NCBI GenBank assembly: GCA_027035825.1
Contig: JALVTX010000173.1
Span: forward strand, 1 to 32,997
Direction of reading: 5' to 3'
DNA: 32,997 nt
Source of the DNA: Mariprofundaceae bacterium
GTDB lineage: Bacteria; Pseudomonadota; Zetaproteobacteria; Mariprofundales; Mariprofundaceae
The position numbers were made by a program, and so were the translations under genes. The notes beneath the pieces were generated by a model. It was not told the DNA's origin. It was given only the letters and a program-made list of their open reading frames with translations, and searched no databases. This document shows, piece after piece, positions 1-7,096 of the stretch (its first letter is position 1; each line of letters begins with the position of its first letter).

Positions 1-83
1 CCCCGCCAGGTGAACAGCGTCCAGGCGCTCCAGGCGCTCACCACGGCGAGCAGCGTCAGCGTCAGTCCAAGCCAGATGTTCAT
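1..83 (-). CDS. Small membrane protein, partial (runs off window)
   Basis: This reading frame starts at 83 with ATG behind a GGGAGG site six bases upstream and is open to the window edge, giving 27 codons. The visible part begins MNIWLGLTLTLLAVVSAW and is a continuous hydrophobic stretch, so an N-terminal membrane anchor or signal peptide is likely. The ATG overlaps the stop codon of the upstream gene (ATGA), which is typical of this early operon. The function cannot be judged from the fragment. Confidence 0.55.
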   Translation of the reverse strand, partial: MNIWLGLTLTLLAVVSAWSAWTLFTWR

Positions 84-340
84 GCCTGCCTCCCTTCGGG
101 CGCGATTCGGATGGTCGGGTTGCCGGCGGCGTCCCGGGCCACCCGCACGCGCCCGCGCAGGTCGCATCCGCCAGTCAACCGCCTGTAAATGGATGCCAGC
201 ATTCGCGCGCTGGCCCGGTTCGGAACGGTGGTGGGCGTCAGCGCGAGCCGCCCGTCGCGGCAGCTCGCGCACTCGCCGTCCACCAGGTGGTGATCCACCA
301 CCCCGCACAGGTCGCAGCGTCCGATCTTCTCCGTCGCCAT
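80..340 (-). CDS. Small Cys-rich (zinc-finger-like) early protein
   Basis: This 86-residue protein has a CDLCG motif near residue 9 and a CASC motif near residue 26, a Cys4 arrangement suggesting one bound zinc ion. The rest is basic and probably contacts nucleic acid, but I do not recognise a family. The ATG follows the stop codon of the ATPase gene after a single base, and its own stop overlaps the next start, so it is part of the leftward transposition operon. By position it may be a small accessory or regulatory protein of lytic growth; that is inference only. Confidence 0.7.
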   Translation of the reverse strand: MATEKIGRCDLCGVVDHHLVDGECASCRDGRLALTPTTVPNRASARMLASIYRRLTGGCDLRGRVRVARDAAGNPTIRIAPEGRQA

Positions 341-341
341 G

Positions 342-1583
342 TCACACCGCCTCGATGATCTCGGGCGTCACCATCGGCGCGCCGATCTGCGCCGCCTGGT
401 TCAGCGCCTTGGCCAGCAGGTTGTTGATGTAGAGGGGATAGACGGCGCTCCAGCCCTGGCGGGTGGTGAGCCTGGCCATCACGGCATCCACGCAGCCATC
501 GGCCAGCACCTCGTCCACCCGCTTGCCCACGCGCTCGAACTTCAGCCGGATGTAGCCGTCGCACTCGTCCCGGCCGAGCGGGTCCAGCGTCGCGATGAGG
601 CAGCGCAGGATCACCTCCCGCATCTCCGGATGTGTCTGGCGATTCAGCCGCGCGGCCAGCTCCTGCTGGCCCACCAGCACGATGCCCAGCACCTTGCGGT
701 AGCCGTCCTCGATCTCCCACAGCCGCTTGAGCTGCTTCATGGTCGGCACACTCAGATCGTGCGCCTCCTCGATGACCAGCACGTGCCGCATGCCGGCGCG
801 GCTGCTCTCCAGCAGCATGCGCTGCACCTGGCGCGCCTTGGCCTCGCGCGTGCGGCGGATGCGCGCATCCGGATCCATATCCATGATGATGGCGTCGAGG
901 ATGTGATCACTGGTCAGCTGCCCCTTATTGATTGTCTGCGGCAGCACCACGCGCACATCGCCCTCGGCGTTCAGGTCGGCGATGAGCTTCCGGCGCATGA
1001 TGGACTTGCCGGCTCCGCACTCGCCAACCACGGCCACGAAGCCGCCGTTGCGCGCCGCGTCCATCATCGCCGCGTGGGCGTAGGTGTGGCTCTGGCTCAT
1101 GAACACGTCCCGGTCGTCCTGCACGTCGTCCAGGAACGGGTTCCGGAACAGCTTGAAATGTTTCATCGTCGTGGGTGTCAGCATCTCGGCCTCCTTCAGG
1201 GTTTCGGAAATGGGGTCATCGGCGCGCCGGCGCTCGGCCTTGCGCAGCCGCTTGTGAATGGGAACCACCGTGCCCTCCGGCACGAACTCCCAGATCGTGG
1301 CGATCTCCGGCTCGGGCACGCCCCGCTCGCGCAGGAACGCTTCCACCTGGTCTCGGAAGTCCGGGCAGCGCGCCTCGGGGATCAGGCCCCGGTTGCAGCA
1401 CTGGTAGATGGATGCCCGGCTCACCGGGTCGCCATGCTTGTTGATGACGGCGCGGGCCAGCTCGGCGGCCTCGATGCCATGCTTGTGCAGGGTCAGCTTC
1501 AGGCGAATCGGCATCAGTCGATCCCCCAGGTTCGTCCAGGAGATGCCTCCCGGGTGAACGGATGGCTTGCGTTGTGGGTGCAT
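342..1583 (-). CDS. Transposition ATPase, MuB/TnpB-type AAA+ protein
   Basis: This 413-residue protein should be the target-selecting partner of the transposase: such ATPases coat target DNA, deliver it to the transpososome and give target immunity. An N-terminal helix-turn-helix region (about residues 25-85) is followed by an AAA+ core with Walker A GECGAGKS (187-194), Walker B VLVIEEAHD (268-276) and a sensor-like VGQQ (304-307). The core resembles the ExeA/GspA-like ATPases of BcepMu-type phages as much as MuB itself. I chose the ATG at 1583 because an AAAGGAGG site lies nine bases upstream; an ATG six bases earlier is out of frame. An in-frame ATG at 1514 is the alternative. The gene follows the transposase after 19 bases and the two surely work together. 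Confidence 0.9.
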   Translation of the reverse strand: MHPQRKPSVHPGGISWTNLGDRLMPIRLKLTLHKHGIEAAELARAVINKHGDPVSRASIYQCCNRGLIPEARCPDFRDQVEAFLRERGVPEPEIATIWEFVPEGTVVPIHKRLRKAERRRADDPISETLKEAEMLTPTTMKHFKLFRNPFLDDVQDDRDVFMSQSHTYAHAAMMDAARNGGFVAVVGECGAGKSIMRRKLIADLNAEGDVRVVLPQTINKGQLTSDHILDAIIMDMDPDARIRRTREAKARQVQRMLLESSRAGMRHVLVIEEAHDLSVPTMKQLKRLWEIEDGYRKVLGIVLVGQQELAARLNRQTHPEMREVILRCLIATLDPLGRDECDGYIRLKFERVGKRVDEVLADGCVDAVMARLTTRQGWSAVYPLYINNLLAKALNQAAQIGAPMVTPEIIEAV

Positions 1584-1602
1584 TGCATACGTCCTCCTTT
1601 GT

Positions 1603-3330
1603 TCAGACCGCGCGCAGGCGGTCCTTGGTCACGCGCCGGTTCACCCAGGCCTCGATCTCGGCCTCGGTCATGCCGTTCGCGTATTCGGTTCTGATTTTTT
1701 GGTTCTCTTCGGTCGCCAGCGGCCGGCCCAGGCGCTGGGCGATGCGGATCAGCGCCTTCGTGATGGGGATCGGCGCGGCCTCGGCCGGCGCCGCCGCGAT
1801 CGGCAGCTCGGTGCCCGGCCGGTTCATGTAGGCCGGCGGGGTGTATTCCTTCGCAGCCTTGAAAGCATCGACGCCGGCAAAGGGCTTGTCGCGGCGCTTG
1901 CGGGCATTTTCAGCCTCGCGGTCGCTATCGGCGCCGTAGGCCATGCGGGTGAATTCGCGGGCGTGACGCATCGCATCCGTATGGGGCGCTTGTGCCCACT
2001 CCTCGCCGATGGGGATGGCGTCGGCGGCAAACCCGCCCTGGATTCCGGGCAGGCGCTCCACGGCGCGCACCTCGATCCACGGCTCGTCCGGAGATACCCG
2101 AACCTGTACGACATCATCGGCAAACACGTTGCGCCGCACCTCGACTTTCATGCGCGTATGCACGCCAGGAACTACGTCATACAAGCGGTATTGCTTGCCC
2201 TCGAATCGGATGGAGTAGTCGCCGCGAACGGGCGTCTTGCGAGACTTCCGATTGGCTAGGTCGAGCAACTGCCGGTGCGTCGCCCGGATTTCCCTCAGAT
2301 CTTCCTTGCGGATGGTCTGCCACAGCCCAAACCGGGTCATGCCGGTGCGTTCCAGGATGCGTTCGGAGTTGAGCTTGATGCATTCAAGCTCGGCCAGCTC
2401 GTTCAGCTCCTCGATGGTGCGTGCTGGACTGACGCGCAACTTGGACTCAATCCGCGTTTCGATGATCCTCTGGGTGGCCTCGACCTGGCCATTGGCATTC
2501 GCCTTGCCGGCCCTGTGATCCTCGATCCTCACGCCCAAGGCGTCGCAGAATTCCAGGAACCCCTGATCCCGGTGGGCGCCGGCCTTGTCCACCATCAGGA
2601 TTTTCGGAACGCCGTGGAACGGGTTGCCGTTGTCCTTCCGTCGCCAGGCGTGGGCCAGGAAATCGATGGCCATGCGCGCGCTTTCGCCCGGCTCGTAGTA
2701 ATACCTCAGGTAAATCGTGCCAGAGAAATGATCAGTGAGCACGGCACGGATCAGCTTTGGCTTGCCCCGTTCCACCGCGTCGGCCAGTTGATCCGGCTTG
2801 TTCTTGTAAGCGCCGCGAACCATGTCGCGCTCTCCAAGACCCTTTCGATCCAGGTACCATTGAATGCCAACGGAATAGTCGAGCTGATGTGTATGATTTG
2901 GGTGCGACGATTTGAGATTGACATGCGGCTCCTGGGCCAGCAGGGCGCGCTTGTCGGCCTGCATCCTGCGCAGGTGCCGGTTCAGTGTCGAAGGCTTGAG
3001 CACACCCCTCGGGATGAGGCCATTGGCCTCGGCAATTTCGATGGCGACATCGGCTGGCATCACGATGCGCCCGGTCATCCGATGGCTGGTGAACATCAAC
3101 GCAGCCACACGCTTGATGTCATCCTCTGTGATACCATCCAGGCGAATGCGCCCGGCATCTTCGCGGCGCTTGCGGCCTGTCTTGTAAAGCCCCTCCTTTT
3201 TCAGCCAGCGATACAGCGTCGGAACGCTGATGCCAAGCCGCTCGGCAAAATGCCGGGCGATCTCGCCACGCTCCCGGTAGGGCGTGAATTCCAGGGCTCG
3301 CGCGGCCTCGGCCAGTATCTCCTCGCGCAT
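1603..3330 (-). CDS. Phage transposase A, DDE/rve family
   Basis: This 575-residue protein should cut the phage ends and join them to target DNA, giving both integration and replicative transposition. A helix-turn-helix region lies at about residues 25-46. The rve core has the acidic triad D151 (in HQLDYSVG), D248 (in ILMVDKAG) and E284 (in GQVEAT); D248 and E284 are separated by 35 residues, the DD35E spacing. A Mu-type C-terminal beta-barrel follows at about 365-430, then a basic tail which in MuA contacts the ATPase. The start codon overlaps the stop of the upstream gene by one base (TAATG), implying coupled translation. The length is shorter than MuA (663) and closer to the BcepMu-like branch. 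All catalytic residues are present, so the gene looks intact. Confidence 0.94.
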   Translation of the reverse strand: MREEILAEAARALEFTPYRERGEIARHFAERLGISVPTLYRWLKKEGLYKTGRKRREDAGRIRLDGITEDDIKRVAALMFTSHRMTGRIVMPADVAIEIAEANGLIPRGVLKPSTLNRHLRRMQADKRALLAQEPHVNLKSSHPNHTHQLDYSVGIQWYLDRKGLGERDMVRGAYKNKPDQLADAVERGKPKLIRAVLTDHFSGTIYLRYYYEPGESARMAIDFLAHAWRRKDNGNPFHGVPKILMVDKAGAHRDQGFLEFCDALGVRIEDHRAGKANANGQVEATQRIIETRIESKLRVSPARTIEELNELAELECIKLNSERILERTGMTRFGLWQTIRKEDLREIRATHRQLLDLANRKSRKTPVRGDYSIRFEGKQYRLYDVVPGVHTRMKVEVRRNVFADDVVQVRVSPDEPWIEVRAVERLPGIQGGFAADAIPIGEEWAQAPHTDAMRHAREFTRMAYGADSDREAENARKRRDKPFAGVDAFKAAKEYTPPAYMNRPGTELPIAAAPAEAAPIPITKALIRIAQRLGRPLATEENQKIRTEYANGMTEAEIEAWVNRRVTKDRLRAV

Positions 3331-4250
3331 TACTGGATGTCCGTCGGCGCGCCCGGCAATGCCGCCAGATCGATTTCCGCGTCAGAAGCCATCGAGGCCA
3401 TCGTCTGCGCGAACTGGTGCTCTTGGCCCGTGGCATACACGGCCGAAAGCATCATGGCCACTTCGTCGCGCAAGGTCTCCACGGCGGCGCGCAGCGCGAA
3501 CCATTCCGCGCGCTCCACGCCGTCCCGGCGCTCCATGTCCATGATGCGGGCCTTGAGCTGCATCATGCCGGCCACGGCATCCAGCTTCTCGCGCTCGATC
3601 TCGGCCAGAACGCCTGGCGTCGCCACCTCCGGAACACCGCCCTTCAGCCGCTCCAGCTCGGTGGCCAGGTCGTCGATGTGCTGGTTCTTCTCGGCCAGCA
3701 GCTTTTCCTTCACCTCCACGTCGGCTTCCATCTTCCGGAGCCGCTCGCGCAGGTCGCGGGCGGTCATCCGCTCGGCCTCGTCCAGCGTCAGCCCCAGCAC
3801 GTCCTCGCCGGCCTCCAGCTTGTCCAGCGATTCGTCGTCCAGCATTTCGGCGATGGCGTAGAGCTTGCTCCGGCCCAGCTTCAGCAGCCGATCGGAGCGA
3901 TCCGAAAACTTGCGCGCGGCAAGCATCAGGCGCTGTGCGGTTCGCGCCGGGATGCCACGCTCGCTCAGGCCCTCCTCGAACTCGCCATGCGGCAGGCTTT
4001 CCTTGAGCTTGATGAACGCGCGGCCCACTTCGATCATCGAGACGCATGCCTGCGTCATCGCGTGCTCGGCGAGCATCCACAGCGCCTTCGGATCGTCCGG
4101 CAGGTCTCCGGTCAGCCGGTCGAGCAACGCTCCACGAGCAGCGTCCTGTATCCGCTCTGCATCAGCCCTGGCAACGATGTCCTCGGCCTGCCCGGCGATG
4201 CGCTCGGCGTCGGCTTGTTCAATCGGGTCGATGTCCTTGATGTTGCTCAT
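3330..4250 (-). CDS. DUF3102-like early protein with coiled coil
   Basis: This 306-residue protein has a region (about 60-140) with the pattern of DUF3102 proteins, including SMIEVGRAFIKLKESLPHGE and PARTAQRLMLAARKF. These proteins are common in phages and mobile elements and have no proven biochemical role. Residues 160-215 are rich in Glu, Lys and Leu and look like a long coiled coil, so the protein probably oligomerises. The start overlaps the stop of the upstream HTH gene (TGATG), and the stop overlaps the transposase start, so it is translated in step with the transposase. A helper role in DNA binding or transposition is inference from position. Confidence 0.75.
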   Translation of the reverse strand: MSNIKDIDPIEQADAERIAGQAEDIVARADAERIQDAARGALLDRLTGDLPDDPKALWMLAEHAMTQACVSMIEVGRAFIKLKESLPHGEFEEGLSERGIPARTAQRLMLAARKFSDRSDRLLKLGRSKLYAIAEMLDDESLDKLEAGEDVLGLTLDEAERMTARDLRERLRKMEADVEVKEKLLAEKNQHIDDLATELERLKGGVPEVATPGVLAEIEREKLDAVAGMMQLKARIMDMERRDGVERAEWFALRAAVETLRDEVAMMLSAVYATGQEHQFAQTMASMASDAEIDLAALPGAPTDIQ

Positions 4251-4618
4251 CAGTAGATGCTCCTCGTGTAGTTGGTTGCCTGGTCGTCAAACTTGCTGCG
4301 CGCGCGTTGGATGCCGTGCTGCACGGCGACGGCGATGTTGGTGATGCGTCGGGGCGCCAGCCGGTAGAGCCCGTCCGGCGTCTTCTCCACCCAGCCGGCG
4401 GCGATGCCGTTGCGGAGAAACCGCGTGGCCTCTGGCGCGGAAATCCCCAGCGCCCGGGCAATCTCGCTATTGCGCAGCGGCTCGAATTCGTGCCCGGCCA
4501 GCAGCTCGATGAGCTGGCAGAAGCGCAGAATCTGCCGGGATGGTCTGGCAGTATTGCCGCCATCCACGTTCACGGAGGCATCCACCATGTCTGATACTTC
4601 TTGCCGGCTTGTGCTCAT
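4250..4618 (-). CDS. Winged-helix/IclR-like DNA-binding early protein
   Basis: A protein of 122 residues. The centre (about 28-95) reads as a winged helix: RQILRFCQLIELLAGHEF, then a helix-turn-helix in NSEIARALGISAPEATRFL and a wing ending in WVEKTPDGLYRL, as in IclR-type regulators. The start is taken at ATG 4618 rather than an upstream in-frame ATG because AAAGGAGGAGG lies just before it and because this ATG overlaps the stop of the previous ORF (ATGA). It probably regulates phage genes or assists transposition; no target can be read from the sequence. Confidence 0.75.
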   Translation of the reverse strand: MSTSRQEVSDMVDASVNVDGGNTARPSRQILRFCQLIELLAGHEFEPLRNSEIARALGISAPEATRFLRNGIAAGWVEKTPDGLYRLAPRRITNIAVAVQHGIQRARSKFDDQATNYTRSIY

Positions 4619-4872
4619 TTCCCTCCTCCTTTCGATCGACAGTCCGCCCGATCTCGTGCAGAAATTGCAGACGACTCTTTCCACCCTTGAAAAATGCGGC
4701 GTCGCAACCTCCGAAGAATTCGAAGAGGCCAGAGACCTGCTCGCCGGTGTTGCTCGCGCTCAAATGGTGATTCGTTCGAGCTGAACAGCGGCTTCAAAGC
4801 GTCCGCGATCCGCTCCATCTGTTCCCGGCTCAGGCTGCTTGAATCGACGGATCGGATTTTGAGTTCAATCAC
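4615..4872 (-). CDS. Small early ORF, unrecognised, coupled at both ends
   Basis: This 85-codon frame starts with GTG at 4872, overlapping the stop of the CII-like gene (GTGA), and ends overlapping the ATG of the HTH gene (ATGA). This double coupling is the best argument that it is translated. The first half (SREQMERIADALKPLFSSNE) looks like normal protein; the second half is rich in Arg and Ser and looks less so. A frameshift, or a role mainly in carrying ribosomes to the next gene, is possible. No family is recognised. Confidence 0.5.
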   Translation of the reverse strand: MIELKIRSVDSSSLSREQMERIADALKPLFSSNESPFEREQHRRAGLWPLRILRRLRRRIFQGWKESSAISARDRADCRSKGGGK

Positions 4873-5327
4873 AACCCCAGCTCCTCCTGTTTCGTTCCGT
4901 GGTCCACGGCGCGCCGTCCGCGCGCCAGCATGCCGATGGCCTCGTCAATGGCCTTGCGCGCGGCGCCCGCGTCCAGTTCGCCGTCGAAGAATTTCGTCAG
5001 CGCCGCCACCGCCTCGGCCTGCGCCTTCTGAAGTCGCGCCAGCTCGTCCGGCTTCATCCGCCCCACGCGCTTCGGGATCTTGTAGAGCGCGAAGCCGCAG
5101 CGGCTTGCGATGTGGTGTAGTGGGCCAAAATCGTTCTGCGCCAACATGGCAGGAATAAGACGGGTAACCGGAAAATTGGCGTCATCACAAGGATTGGCCG
5201 CCCTATAGAGGCTGGATTGCGACCAGCCCAAGCGGTCAGCCAATTCAGTGATCTTGAGATCACCGCAAAGCACCAGGCGGTGGATCGCTTCCTGGAGCGT
5301 GGCCGGGGTGGACTTTCTCACCGCCAT
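4869..5327 (-). CDS. Phage regulatory protein, CII/CP76-like
   Basis: This 152-residue protein has the layout of the phage CII (CP76) family: LQEAIHRLVLCGDLKITELA leads into a helix-turn-helix (ELADRLGWSQSSLYRAANP), a D-rich turn, and a second helical part (TRLIPAMLAQNDFGPLHHIA). The C-terminal third is a Lys/Ala/Glu-rich helix. The start at 5327 follows a GGGAGGGG site. This is the first leftward gene after the divergent gap 5328-5410. It may control the operon downstream, which includes the transposase. The assignment rests on motif pattern, not on a search. Confidence 0.68.
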   Translation of the reverse strand: MAVRKSTPATLQEAIHRLVLCGDLKITELADRLGWSQSSLYRAANPCDDANFPVTRLIPAMLAQNDFGPLHHIASRCGFALYKIPKRVGRMKPDELARLQKAQAEAVAALTKFFDGELDAGAARKAIDEAIGMLARGRRAVDHGTKQEELGL

Positions 5328-5410
5328 TCCACCCCTCCCGCGAGGGCCGCGTGGAAACGCGCCTTGTTATTGTAATTGCAACGCGGTTGCGCCATGCCTA
5401 AGCTGTCGGC
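5328..5410. promoter_or_regulatory. Divergent intergenic region with inverted repeat
   Basis: These 83 bases separate the CII-like gene (leftward) from an unrecognised rightward gene and are AT-richer than the surroundings. They contain the perfect inverted repeat GCAAC-GCG-GTTGC (5378-5390), next to the AT-rich stretch TTGTTATTGTAATTGCAA. On the minus strand TACAAT resembles a -10 box but no good -35 box is present at 16-18 bases. An operator or an activator-dependent promoter is plausible. Confidence 0.35.
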
Positions 5411-6013
5411 ATGGAGATCAAGCCATTCGTTGATTCGGTTGGTCTGCGATGCTTTCGCACCGAGATGTGCGGAGTGCATGTGCTCCCTGCCGTGCCCGAG
5501 ACTTGGACGTGCCCCGATTGCGGGTTTCATGCGGAGCTTGGGCCATTGGCGGCCGCCGCGCGGCAAATCACACTCGGCATCCACGCGGCCGCCGCTGTCG
5601 GCATCGATGCGCGCGGCATGGGGCTGGAGGATTTCGAGGGCGCGAAAAACCATCATGTGCTTGCCGCCATGCAGGGGCCGATGTCCGCGTGGGATGCGCC
5701 AGACACACGTATCACCAGATTGTCGAGCCGCTGGGAGAAAATGGATGCATGGCTGCAAGAGCGCGAACCCCTGCCGACTGATTGCGACGGACGCCATCTC
5801 TTCTCGGATCCCTTCACGCATCCGCTGCGGCCACTACTCGGCGAAGAATCTCCGGCACTGGTGCATCTGGCGCCGATCTGCGCTGGTCTGCGTACATGGA
5901 ATACAGCCGTGACATGGGCGAAGTCCAACGGGATCCTTGCATGGCCGGTGCTTGACGATCCTGTTCTAGCCGCTCTGTGGCGGTCAGAACCAGAGAGCGC
6001 GTCTCATGCGTGA
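5411..6013 (+). CDS. Unrecognised rightward gene inside the early operon
   Basis: This 200-codon frame carries one CPDCG motif (residue 34) and otherwise no recognised domain. Codon third positions favour G and C through most of its length, and the frames opposite it have the His- and Arg-rich look of antisense shadows, so at least 5411-5815 is probably coding. There is no clear ribosome-binding site before the ATG. Its last 200 bases overlap the 3' end of a leftward gene. A moron-type cargo gene, or a gene opposing the early operon, are both possible. Confidence 0.5.
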   Translation: MEIKPFVDSVGLRCFRTEMCGVHVLPAVPETWTCPDCGFHAELGPLAAAARQITLGIHAAAAVGIDARGMGLEDFEGAKNHHVLAAMQGPMSAWDAPDTRITRLSSRWEKMDAWLQEREPLPTDCDGRHLFSDPFTHPLRPLLGEESPALVHLAPICAGLRTWNTAVTWAKSNGILAWPVLDDPVLAALWRSEPESASHA

Positions 6014-6212
6014 ATGCGTCTTTCAGGATGTCCTGCGCGCTTTTGTGGCCGCGCCCCTTGCGGAAGTATTCCTCGAACGTGACGAGCCAGTGCCGGAAGC
6101 ATTGGTCGGGCGTCATCAGCATGGCCTTCCCGGGATGGTCAGCCTTCCAGTGCTCAACTTGCCGATCGATGGCGCGAACCATCGCGGGCGTGATGAGATG
6201 TCGAATGCTCAT
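5814..6212 (-). CDS. Unrecognised early protein, 132 residues
   Basis: The ATG at 6212 has an excellent AAGGAGGAG site seven to eight bases upstream. The first 75 residues (beginning MSIRHLITPAMVRAID) look like a compact helical protein with conserved-looking aromatic residues (HWLVTFEEYF). The last 50 residues are Ser/Arg-rich and lie opposite the end of the rightward gene at 5411-6013, so the original C-terminus may have been overprinted or replaced. It is probably part of the leftward early transcript begun upstream of the Ner-like gene. No family is recognised. Confidence 0.62.
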   Translation of the reverse strand: MSIRHLITPAMVRAIDRQVEHWKADHPGKAMLMTPDQCFRHWLVTFEEYFRKGRGHKSAQDILKDAFTHETRSLVLTATERLEQDRQAPAMQGSRWTSPMSRLYSMYADQRRSAPDAPVPEILRRVVAAADA

Positions 6213-6723
6213 GGGTGCTCCTCCTTGGGGGTGGGATGTGCCTGTTGATTTGCTTGGGCGCTTTGTCGAACAGGCGACGGGAAGGTCGCTTGACGACCTC
6301 AGACCGGTTCCGGTGTCTCCAGATGAATGCATGGAAATCCTCTGGCCATTGAACGACGTGTTCCGCGCACACCTGAAAGCATTTGAATCCCTGCCATATG
6401 ACCCGGCGAAGGAAGTGCAGGCCGACTTCGCCATCGAGCGTTTCGCGCTCGGCGATGGCGCGCGGGAATGGGAAGACCTGCCACCGGAGGTGTGGCGCGT
6501 GCTGTATGAGCGGCACAAGCAATTCCTGATGCTTGCCAGCGCCTTCAAGGCGCGCGGCGAACCGGTCATTTGCTCGCTCCCGGATGCGCTGCCCGAGGAT
6601 GCCAGGCTGCCCGCGCTAATGATTTTCGGGCTGTATCGAATGCAGCTCCCGTTTCCACCAGGCGGTCGATCTCCCGGCCCAGACGCCGGATCACGGGGGT
6701 CGGCGTCTGGCGGGCAACCATGA
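6211..6723 (+). CDS. Second unrecognised rightward gene in the early region
   Basis: From ATG 6211 the frame encodes 170 residues; GTG 6238 is an alternative start preceded by a G-rich stretch. The middle (for example DFAIERFALGDGAREWEDL and EVWRVLYERHKQFLMLASAF) has strong protein character and biased codons, while all opposing frames here are Ser- or Arg-rich shadows. No leftward gene fits between 6213 and 6565. The last 50 codons overlap a leftward gene and turn Gly/Ser/Pro-rich, suggesting run-through into sequence evolved for the other strand. The function is unknown. Confidence 0.5.
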   Translation: MGAPPWGWDVPVDLLGRFVEQATGRSLDDLRPVPVSPDECMEILWPLNDVFRAHLKAFESLPYDPAKEVQADFAIERFALGDGAREWEDLPPEVWRVLYERHKQFLMLASAFKARGEPVICSLPDALPEDARLPALMIFGLYRMQLPFPPGGRSPGPDAGSRGSASGGQP

Positions 6724-6766
6724 GAGCGCGCCGATGATGACGATGGATAAGGTCCGCCCAACTCAC
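6566..6766 (-). CDS. Small early ORF coupled to the first Ner-like gene
   Basis: This 66-codon frame starts with GTG at 6766, overlapping the TGA of the Ner-like gene (GTGA), so it is very likely read by ribosomes finishing that gene. The first 45 residues (with TPTPVIRRLGREIDRLVE) look like a small helical basic protein. The rest overlaps the 3' end of the rightward gene and is less convincing. No family is recognised. By position it is the second gene of the leftward early operon. Confidence 0.5.
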   Translation of the reverse strand: MSWADLIHRHHRRALMVARQTPTPVIRRLGREIDRLVETGAAFDTARKSLARAAWHPRAAHPGASK

Positions 6767-7005
6767 AGCTTGAACCCCGCGCGCTTCACGATGCGCCCGC
6801 TGGCCCGGCGGTATATCTCATCCGGCCAGATGGCCTCCACGTCCCGCCCCAGCGCCTTGGCCACCGCCTCGCGGATGCGACGGGTGGTGCGGCGGCCGTT
6901 GATGACATGGCTCACGAGATCCCGGCTGCAACCAATCACCTCCGCGATCTCGGCCTGCGAGATGCCGCGCAAGAGCAGGGCGGCCTTGATCTCCGCCGGG
7001 GTCAT
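6763..7005 (-). CDS. Ner-like HTH repressor (copy 1)
   Basis: This 80-residue DNA-binding protein matches the Ner/Nlp pattern: TPAEIKAALLLRGISQAEIA, a recognition helix in GCSRDLVSHVINGRRTTRRI, then the hallmark ALGRDVEAIWPDEIYRR. Ner proteins shut off early and repressor transcription during lytic growth. A close paralogue lies at 7813-8070. Its promoter is at 7043-7071. ATG 7005 aligns with the paralogue start, but its AAGAGG site is only one base away; ATG 7035, at the expected transcript start, would give a leaderless 90-residue product. It is the first gene of the leftward early operon. Confidence 0.85.
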   Translation of the reverse strand: MTPAEIKAALLLRGISQAEIAEVIGCSRDLVSHVINGRRTTRRIREAVAKALGRDVEAIWPDEIYRRASGRIVKRAGFKL

Positions 7006-7027
7006 GCCTCTTTTTTTGTCGCCGTTT

Positions 7028-7034
7028 GTCAACA
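7028..7034. promoter_or_regulatory. Operator half-site GTCAACA downstream of early promoter
   Basis: The sequence GTCAACA repeats the half-site of the palindrome at 7079-7096 and begins a second short inverted repeat, GTCA-ACA-TGAC (7028-7038). It lies nine bases past the -10 box of the leftward promoter, at or near the transcript start, where a bound repressor would block initiation. Confidence 0.45.
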
Positions 7035-7042
7035 TGACGCGA

Positions 7043-7071
7043 ACATTAGTTGCCATTCGGAAACATGTCAA
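7043..7071 (-). promoter_or_regulatory. Sigma70 promoter for the leftward early operon
   Basis: On the minus strand a perfect TTGACA (7071-7066) is followed after 17 bases by TAATGT (7048-7043), a good sigma70 promoter. It should drive Ner-like copy 1 and, through it, the early genes down to the transposase and ATPase. Repressor half-sites flank it on both sides (7028-7034 and 7079-7096). Confidence 0.7.
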
Positions 7072-7078
7072 GAGGGGT

Positions 7079-7096
7079 TGTTGACGTATGTCAACA
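7079..7096. promoter_or_regulatory. Repressor operator palindrome TGTTGAC-GTAT-GTCAACA
   Basis: This is a perfect seven-base inverted repeat with a four-base centre. The ATG of the rightward repressor gene (7088) lies inside it, so the site could serve autorepression of that gene and control of the leftward promoter just beside it. The half-site recurs at 7028-7034. Which protein binds, Ner-like copy 1 or the XRE repressor, cannot be told from sequence. Confidence 0.6.

Noticed and set aside
339..1694. Long rightward open frame opposite the ATPase gene
   Set aside because: His-, Leu- and Gln-rich antisense shadow of a clear AAA+ gene; no ribosome site and no domain.
5341..5410. Sigma70 promoters in the divergent gap
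   Set aside because: TACAAT-like -10 boxes occur, but no -35 hexamer is found at 16-18 bases on either strand; kept only as a possible regulatory region.
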